Assembly (NCBI GenBank): GCA_902482185.1
Contig: CABSZR010000052.1
Coordinates: 1-8,553 of the forward strand
Length of the DNA: 8,553 nt
Reading direction: 5' to 3'
From: an uncultured Collinsella sp.
GTDB taxonomy: Bacteria; Actinomycetota; Coriobacteriia; Coriobacteriales; Coriobacteriaceae
A program made the position numbers and the translations under genes. The number at the start of each line of letters is the position of its first letter. Within the stretch, counting starts at the first letter, position 1. The notes beneath the pieces are model-generated. The model worked only from the letters and a program-made list of their open reading frames with translations, was not told the DNA's origin and ran no database searches. Shown in pieces: positions 1 to 8,553 of this stretch.

Positions 1-96
1 CTTCGTGCGAGCCAGGACTTGACCGAGCGAAAACCTTGCGCCCGGCCTTCGGCGGCGCGTGCCGGATGGTGGAATTGTGTACAGCCCGGTTTTCCG
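1..96. other. Upstream stretch with no recognisable gene
   Basis: No frame on either strand gives a protein I can recognise, and no tRNA-like fold is visible. The usual upstream neighbour of rplJ is rplA, but none of the three forward frames reads like the end of L1. A TTGACC hexamer at 18-23 has no -10 partner at a suitable distance. The stretch is GC-rich with short hairpin potential around 41-53 but lacks a T-tract, so I do not call a terminator. It may simply be the spacer between an upstream transcription unit and the rplJ promoter. Confidence 0.4.
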
Positions 97-125
97 TTGA
101 CCGACGCCGGGGTCCCCGCCATAAT
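97..125 (+). promoter_or_regulatory. Promoter of the rplJ-rplL unit
   Basis: A -35 hexamer TTGACC (97-102) and a -10 hexamer CATAAT (120-125) each match the housekeeping sigma consensus at five of six positions, with an optimal 17-bp spacer. Transcription should start near 132, giving a leader of about 210 nt before rplJ. The spacer contains an odd palindrome, CGGGG-T-CCCCG (108-118), which could be chance in GC-rich DNA or a protein site. The position directly in front of an L10-type leader RNA supports the call. Confidence 0.75.
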
Positions 126-146
126 ACTTTCGGTTCACGCACGAAT

Positions 147-222
147 CCGCTGCCAGAGACAGCCGGCGCAAACGGGCTTTGCCCGCGAGCTTAATGGGAC
201 TTCCCGCCAGCCGAGGTGGTCG
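147..222 (+). ncRNA. Ribosomal protein L10 leader (autoregulatory RNA)
   Basis: This matches the L10 leader (Rfam L10_leader type), the mRNA element bound by the L10-(L12)n complex to repress its own operon. Visible landmarks are AGAGACAGCCGGCG (155-168), GCTTAATGGGAC (189-200) and CCGAGGTGG (211-219), which resemble the conserved parts of this family. A plausible fold has an outer helix of 149-154 with 215-220 (several G-U pairs). The purine-rich AGAGA (155-159) faces CGA in a kink-turn-like internal loop. An inner helix pairs 162-168 with 205-211 (one C-A mismatch), capped by two hairpins: 173-177 with 181-185, and 196-198 with 203-205. Location upstream of rplJ and ahead of a terminator fits transcription attenuation, as known for rplJL in Bacillus. 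The fold was drawn by eye. Confidence 0.8.
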
Positions 223-240
223 AGTAGATATGTCTTCTCG
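221..240 (+). promoter_or_regulatory. Linker hairpin between L10 leader and attenuator
   Basis: CGAG (221-224) pairs with CTCG (237-240) and AGA (226-228) with TCT (233-235), with one T-T mismatch and a four-base loop TATG. It overlaps the outer edge of the L10-binding fold by a base or two and shares G240 with the attenuator hairpin, so it could help switch between the two. This is an inference from pairing only. Confidence 0.4.
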
Positions 241-276
241 CCCCCGTCGCTCATGCAGCGCGGGGGCTTTCTTTTT
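240..276 (+). terminator. Attenuator terminator in the rplJ leader
   Basis: GCCCCCG (240-246) pairs with CGGGGGC (261-267). With T247 bulged, the stem extends through CGC (248-250) with GCG (258-260) and closes a small loop. The run TTTCTTTTT (268-276) follows at once. This is a strong intrinsic terminator inside a leader, 66 bases before the rplJ start, so it must be conditional. The expected logic is that bound L10-L12 favours termination. A possible antiterminator pairs CCCGCG (182-187), part of the L10 fold, with CGCGGG (259-264); that pairing is my inference. Confidence 0.85.
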
Positions 277-341
277 GGACATGCCCCCGTCACGTCCTTG
301 TGGCGGACCGTGCCCGGAAAGAATTCGAGGAGGTGTAATTC

Positions 342-863
342 ATGCCCCAGCAGTACAAAATCGACAAGGTTGCAGAGATCGAGTCCCGTATCGCCGAGAA
401 CGCCGGTCTGTTCGTCGTCAACTACAACGGTCTGACGGTTAAGCAGGCTCAGGAGCTGCGTCATCAGCTTCGCGAGTGCGGCGCCGAGATGAAGGTCTAC
501 AAGAACAACCTGGTCAAGATCGCTCTCAAGAACCAGGAGCAGCCCGAGCTCGACGAGATCCTCGCCGGCCCCGTCGCTTATGTGTTCTACGAGACCGAGC
601 CGGTCGAGGCCGCTAAGACCCTTAAGGACTTCTCCGCTAAGTCCAAGGGCGTCCTTGAGATCAAGGGCGGTATCTCCGACGGCAAGGCCGTTTCCGCTGA
701 TGATGTTAAGGCTATCGCCGAGCTGCCCACCAAGGATCAGCTTCTCGGCCAGATCGCCGGTCTCATCTCCGGTTTCGCTCGCGACATCGCTGTCTGCGTC
801 AACGGCGTTTCCTCTGGTCTCGCTCGTTCGATTCAGCAGGTCTCCGAGCAGAAGGCAGCCTAG
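342..863 (+). CDS. rplJ: 50S ribosomal protein L10
   Basis: Ribosomal protein L10, the base of the L7/L12 stalk. It binds 23S rRNA near the GTPase-associated centre and carries L12 dimers on its C-terminal helix. The product is 173 residues, normal for the family. The rRNA-binding domain covers about residues 5-105 and includes the typical YNGLTVKQAQELR segment (28-40), the KVYKNNLVKIAL segment (51-62) and GPVAYVF (76-82). From about 128 to 170 a long helix beginning with LPTKDQLL should bind L12 dimers. The ATG at 342 is fixed by AGGAGGTG at 328-335, six bases upstream. It is the first gene of a two-gene unit with rplL. Regulation is probably autogenous through the leader at 147-276. Nothing looks broken. 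Confidence 0.97.
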   Translation: MPQQYKIDKVAEIESRIAENAGLFVVNYNGLTVKQAQELRHQLRECGAEMKVYKNNLVKIALKNQEQPELDEILAGPVAYVFYETEPVEAAKTLKDFSAKSKGVLEIKGGISDGKAVSADDVKAIAELPTKDQLLGQIAGLISGFARDIAVCVNGVSSGLARSIQQVSEQKAA

Positions 864-878
864 TCGCTGTTTTCACCC

Positions 879-946
879 GCGGCGGCAACGCCGCACCCCT
901 GGCGCATTCGCGCCGTGTTTTAACTGATCTCCGTGCACAGACACGG
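879..946 (+). promoter_or_regulatory. Three tandem hairpins between rplJ and rplL
   Basis: The 102-base spacer holds three hairpins in a row. The first is GCGGCG (879-884) with CGCCGC (889-894) around a GCAA tetraloop. The second is GGCGC (901-905) with GCGCC (910-914) around ATTC, followed by GTGTTTT. The third is CCGTG (931-935) with CACGG (942-946), ending just before the rplL ribosome-binding site. They may act in mRNA processing, stability or translation initiation, which is relevant because several L12 copies are needed per L10. The second is too short and too T-poor to be a firm terminator. Pairing is seen; function is inferred. Confidence 0.55.
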
Positions 947-965
947 AAACCGAAAGGACTTAGAA

Positions 966-1343
966 ATGGCTAAGCTTACCACCGATGAGATCATCGATGC
1001 TCTTAAGGAAATGACCCTTCTCGAGGCTTCCGAGCTCGTTAAGGCTATCGAGGACACCTTCGGCGTTTCCGCCGCTGCTCCTGCCGCCGTTGTTGCCGCT
1101 CCCGCTGCTGGCGCTGCTGAGGCCGAGGAGAAGACCGAGTTTGACGTCGTGCTCGAGGGCTTCGGCGACAACAAGATCCAGGTCATCAAGGCCGTCCGTG
1201 AGCTCACCAACCTTGGCCTGAAGGAGGCCAAGGAGGTCGTCGAGGGCGCTCCCAAGGCTGTTCTCGAGGGTGCCAAGAAGGAGGACGCCGAGGCTGCCAA
1301 GGAGAAGCTCGAGGCTGCTGGCGCTGCTGTCACCCTCAAGTAA
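966..1343 (+). CDS. rplL: 50S ribosomal protein L7/L12
   Basis: L7/L12, the multicopy stalk protein that recruits and stimulates GTPase translation factors (EF-Tu, EF-G, IF2, RF3). The 125-residue product has the full family layout. The N-terminal dimerisation and L10-binding helices are at about 3-33, an Ala/Pro-rich flexible hinge at about 35-55, and the compact C-terminal domain at 56-125. The factor-binding face is intact: K70, K75, R78, G84, K86 and K89 lie in the conserved [12 protein letters not shown] and [10 protein letters not shown] segments. The ATG at 966 gives the canonical [10 protein letters not shown] start and has AAAGGA at 953-958, seven bases upstream. An in-frame ATG at 933 would add 11 residues unlike L12 and lies within the third intergenic hairpin. 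It is co-transcribed with rplJ and ends at a strong terminator. Confidence 0.97.
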   Translation: MAKLTTDEIIDALKEMTLLEASELVKAIEDTFGVSAAAPAAVVAAPAAGAAEAEEKTEFDVVLEGFGDNKIQVIKAVRELTNLGLKEAKEVVEGAPKAVLEGAKKEDAEAAKEKLEAAGAAVTLK

Positions 1344-1370
1344 TCAGGCTCTCTCGTCAGATTTCTTTGC

Positions 1371-1403
1371 AGACGGGGTTCGCATTGCGAGCCCCGTCTT
1401 TTT
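1371..1403 (+). terminator. Terminator after rplL
   Basis: A 13-bp stem pairs AGACGGGGTTCGC (1371-1383) with GCGAGCCCCGTCT (1387-1399), with one G-U pair and a three-base loop, followed by TTTT (1400-1403). This is a textbook intrinsic terminator that ends the rplJ-rplL transcript 28 bases after the rplL stop. It argues against routine readthrough into galU or rpoB. Confidence 0.93.
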
Positions 1404-1546
1404 CGTTATGATCCCTCTATTTTGCTGACTCGGCATGCAAATTGCTTCCGCTTGCGGTGCTTTGGGGTCGCTACCGTTGGGCGATAAAGTTGCACCATTC
1501 GAGCAATAATTTGCGTTGACCTGCTGAAGAATGGCGCTTGCCTGCA
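1404..1546. other. Intergenic spacer before the galU promoter
   Basis: This stretch has no credible reading frame, RNA fold or repeat that I can support. A TTGACC at 1516-1521 has no -10 hexamer at 16-18 bp. A TATGAT at 1407-1412 has only a weak -35 (TTGCGA, 1385-1390) that lies inside the terminator hairpin, so I do not call a promoter there. Confidence 0.4.
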
Positions 1547-1575
1547 TTAACGTTAATTAACAGCGGTAAGATAAT
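1546..1575 (+). promoter_or_regulatory. Candidate galU promoter with overlapping palindromes
   Basis: The -10 GATAAT (1570-1575) matches five of six consensus bases and pairs with TTAACG (1547-1552, four of six) across a 17-bp spacer. Transcription would start near 1582. The -35 lies inside a perfect 12-bp palindrome, ATTAACGTTAAT (1546-1557), which overlaps a second perfect palindrome, GTTAATTAAC (1552-1561). These AT-rich palindromes in GC-rich DNA could be an operator for a dimeric regulator; which one is unknown. Confidence 0.55.
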
Positions 1576-1595
1576 CCGGTATCGCAATTTGGTCT

Positions 1596-1633
1596 GCGGC
1601 CGGTGAGCCGCATGCACGGGCGCTATTTGCGCC
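1596..1633 (+). promoter_or_regulatory. Two hairpins in the galU leader
   Basis: GCGGC (1596-1600) pairs with GCCGC (1607-1611), and GGCGC (1619-1623) pairs with GCGCC (1629-1633). The second ends five bases before the AAAGGA ribosome-binding site (1638-1643). They are short 5-bp stems and match no riboswitch family I know. They may only tune translation or be incidental in GC-rich sequence. Confidence 0.35.
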
Positions 1634-1655
1634 TGCGAAAGGATCCCTGAATACT

Positions 1656-2564
1656 ATGAAGGCAATCATCCCCGCCGCCGGTCTTGGCACGCGTTTTCTG
1701 CCTGGCACCAAGTGCACGCCCAAAGAGATGCTGCCGGTTCTCGACAAGCCGGTCATCCAGTATGTCGTCGAGGAGGCGCTCGACCCCGAGGAGGTCGACG
1801 ACGCCATCATCGTTACCTCGCCCGGCAAGCCCGAGCTGCTGAACTACTTCCAGCCCGACCGCTCGCTCGAGAACCTGCTGCGCGAGCGCGGTAAGGACGC
1901 CTACGCCGACGCTGTCGCCCATGCGGGCGGTATGCCGGTCGACTTCCGCTATCAGTACGAGCCCAAGGGTCTCGGTCACGCCATTCGCTCTGCCGCCGAC
2001 GCTGTGGCAGGGGAGAACTTCCTGGTTCTTCTGGGCGACTACGTTGTGCCCAACCGTGATATCTGCGACAAGATGCTGGCCGTCTCCAAGGAGCACGGTG
2101 GCGCTTCGGTTATCGCCGTTGCCGCGTGTGCTCCCGAGGAAGTTAGCCGCTACGGCGTTATCGCCGGCGAGCGCGTGGGCTCGCTCGAGGGCGCCGAGGA
2201 TGTTGCCGACGGCGAGCCGGGTGCCGTGTGGCGCATCGGCGGCCTGGTGGAGAAGCCTGCCCCTGAGGCGGCTCCGTCCAACCTGTACATCGTCGGTCGC
2301 TACCTCCTGTCTCCGCTGGTCATGGACCTGCTGGCCGATCAGCAGGCCGGTAAGGGCGGCGAGATCCAGCTGACCGACGCCATGGCCCGTTCGCTCGATC
2401 GCGAGGCCATGTATGCTGTCGTCATCGACCCGCTGTCGGGCTACGACACCGGCACGCCTTCTGGCTGGATGGCCACCAACGCCCTCATGGCTGCAAGCGA
2501 TCCTCGCTTTGCCGGCGCCTTCTGGGACGCCATCGACGAGCGCGGCGGCTTGATGCACAAGTAA
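1656..2564 (+). CDS. galU: UTP--glucose-1-phosphate uridylyltransferase
   Basis: GalU makes UDP-glucose and pyrophosphate from UTP and glucose 1-phosphate in the cytoplasm, supplying glycans, glycolipids and the Leloir galactose pathway. The 302-residue length is typical. Visible motifs in order are the nucleotide-binding GLGTRFLPGTK loop (9-19) and PKEMLPVLDKPVIQYVVEEA (22-41), KGLGHAI (104-110), and LGDYVV (126-131) with the likely metal-binding D128. These are followed by RYGVI (165-169), GLVEKP (196-201) with E199 and K200, SNLYIVGRYLL (208-218), GEIQLTDAM (235-243) and the sugar-binding GYDTGTPSGW (262-271). Position 129 is Tyr where many relatives have Asp. The ATG at 1656 gives the canonical MKAIIPAAGLGTRF start; AAAGGA at 1638-1643 is somewhat distant at 12 bases. 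The gene stands alone between terminators, separating rplJL from rpoBC. Confidence 0.95.
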   Translation: MKAIIPAAGLGTRFLPGTKCTPKEMLPVLDKPVIQYVVEEALDPEEVDDAIIVTSPGKPELLNYFQPDRSLENLLRERGKDAYADAVAHAGGMPVDFRYQYEPKGLGHAIRSAADAVAGENFLVLLGDYVVPNRDICDKMLAVSKEHGGASVIAVAACAPEEVSRYGVIAGERVGSLEGAEDVADGEPGAVWRIGGLVEKPAPEAAPSNLYIVGRYLLSPLVMDLLADQQAGKGGEIQLTDAMARSLDREAMYAVVIDPLSGYDTGTPSGWMATNALMAASDPRFAGAFWDAIDERGGLMHK

Positions 2565-2584
2565 GCCTTCGGGCAACGATATTT

Positions 2585-2617
2585 ACGGGTGCGGACCTCG
2601 GTTCGCGCCCGTTTTTT
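2585..2617 (+). terminator. Terminator after galU
   Basis: A 12-bp stem, ACGGGTGCGGAC (2585-2596) with GTTCGCGCCCGT (2601-2612) including two G-U pairs, closes a four-base loop. T2612, which forms the base of the stem, begins a run of six T (2612-2617). It lies 20 bases after the galU stop and closes galU as its own transcription unit, so rpoB needs its own promoter downstream. Confidence 0.92.
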
Positions 2618-2641
2618 ATAAGAGCTGCGATTGCCGGCTCT

Positions 2642-2683
2642 CTGTTCACAGAAAATATATGAACAGGTGTTCGATACACACCT
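2642..2683. repeat. Nested inverted repeats with an SOS-box-like core
   Basis: Three inverted repeats share arms here. CTGTTCA (2642-2648) matches TGAACAG (2660-2666). GAACA (2661-2665) matches TGTTC (2668-2672). AGGTGT (2665-2670) matches ACACCT (2678-2683). The middle one reads GAACAGGTGTTC (2661-2672), which fits the Gram-positive LexA/DinR consensus GAAC-RNRY-GTTC exactly. The AT-rich region at 2652-2660 could include a poor -10 (TATATG, 2656-2661) for a TTGCCG (2631-2636) at a long 19-bp spacing. This may be a regulator site, an RNA switch or both; LexA binding is only a suggestion from the motif. Confidence 0.45.
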
Positions 2684-2750
2684 ATCTACCTGCACCTTTT
2701 CTGTTGAAAAACTTTGCTACTCCAAAAACTCAATCGCGTCAAGGCTTTTC

Positions 2751-2778
2751 TTGCTCAACGGTCGGTACCTGATAAACT
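2751..2778 (+). promoter_or_regulatory. Candidate rpoBC promoter
   Basis: The best candidate between the galU terminator and rpoB is TTGCTC (2751-2756), a 16-bp spacer and TAAACT (2773-2778) preceded by TG at 2770-2771, i.e. an extended -10. Each hexamer matches only four of six consensus bases. Transcription would start near 2785 and give a leader of about 65 nt. A TTGAAA at 2704-2709 is a better -35 but lacks a -10 at the right distance. Confidence 0.45.
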
Positions 2779-2794
2779 ATTAGGTTGCGATAAC

Positions 2795-2815
2795 TGGCGA
2801 AGCTATGCCTCGCCA
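2795..2815 (+). promoter_or_regulatory. Hairpin in the rpoB leader
   Basis: TGGCGA (2795-2800) pairs with TCGCCA (2810-2815). After one A-C mismatch, the stem can extend by GC (2802-2803) with GC (2807-2808) around a three-base loop. It sits about 20 bases upstream of the rpoB ribosome-binding site and has no T-tract, so it is not a terminator. Stabilisation of the mRNA 5' end is one possible role. Confidence 0.4.
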
Positions 2816-2851
2816 ACCCACCGAGCATTTCCGTGAAGGAGGAAAAACCTG

Positions 2852-6343
<3,492 letters not shown>

Positions 6344-6349
6344 TTGACT

Positions 6350-8553
<2,204 letters not shown>

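Noticed and set aside
19..435. Open frame across the rplJ promoter and leader
   Set aside because: It crosses the promoter, the L10 leader, the attenuator and the rplJ start in another frame, and the protein is Arg/Ser/Pro-rich noise typical of GC-rich DNA.
933..965. Extended rplL start at ATG 933
   Set aside because: The added 11 residues do not resemble L12, the third spacer hairpin overlaps this start, and the Shine-Dalgarno at 953-958 lies downstream of it.
1344..1547. A 67-residue minus-strand frame after rplL
   Set aside because: It runs through the rplL terminator hairpin, has no recognisable product and no supporting promoter or ribosome-binding site that I can see.
1623..2576. A 317-residue open frame on the minus strand over galU
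   Set aside because: It mirrors galU in codon register for the same reason, has no recognisable domain and lies opposite a clear enzyme gene.
2659..2772. A 37-codon frame starting at ATG 2659 upstream of rpoB
   Set aside because: It has no Shine-Dalgarno, uses codons such as ATA and CTA that neighbouring genes avoid, and overlaps the inverted repeats and candidate promoter.
6344..6346. TTG start for rpoC directly after the rpoB stop
   Set aside because: It is only three bases from the AAGGAG, against nine for GTG 6350, which matches the spacing at rpoB. It cannot be excluded fully.

Overview
The window comes from a GC-rich bacterium and covers the ribosomal-stalk and RNA polymerase region of the chromosome. 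Its layout is rplJ, rplL, galU, rpoB and the 5' part of rpoC, all on the + strand. RpoB and RpoC resemble the actinobacterial type, although RpoB has unusual features. Codon use is strongly biased: TTA, CTA and TCA are absent through essentially all of galU, rpoB and the visible rpoC. My best guess is a member of the Coriobacteriia (Collinsella-like gut anaerobe). That is inference from protein character and base composition, not from a database search.

Layout. Positions 1-96 hold no recognisable gene; rplK and rplA, which usually precede rplJ, are not visible. A good sigma-70-type promoter (97-125) starts a leader of about 210 nt. The leader contains an L10-leader-type autoregulatory RNA (about 147-222) and then an intrinsic terminator that probably acts as an attenuator (240-276). 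rplJ (342-863) and rplL (966-1343) follow, separated by three small tandem hairpins, and a strong terminator (1371-1403) closes this unit. galU (1656-2564) forms its own unit, with a candidate promoter overlapping a palindrome and a terminator at 2585-2617. The galU-rpoB intergenic region (2618-2851) contains overlapping inverted repeats that include a perfect GAAC-N4-GTTC (SOS-box-like) element, a candidate rpoB promoter and a leader hairpin. rpoB (2852-6343) and rpoC (6350 to beyond the window end) are tightly linked and form one operon.

How the genes work together. L10 and L7/L12 form the ribosomal stalk that recruits translation factors, and the L10 leader matches output to free stalk protein. 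RpoB and RpoC form the catalytic core of RNA polymerase. GalU makes UDP-glucose for cell-envelope and galactose metabolism. It is not part of either machine, yet it sits between terminators in the place where rplL normally leads into rpoB.

Most notable points: (1) the rifampicin-pocket and fork-loop-2 part of RpoB has Tyr where Ser531 (E. coli numbering) is expected, plus a longer, rewritten, basic fork loop; (2) galU and two terminators uncouple rplJL from rpoBC; (3) a LexA-type palindrome lies upstream of rpoB. I found no convincing new multi-gene system: this is mostly core housekeeping DNA with some unusual details.
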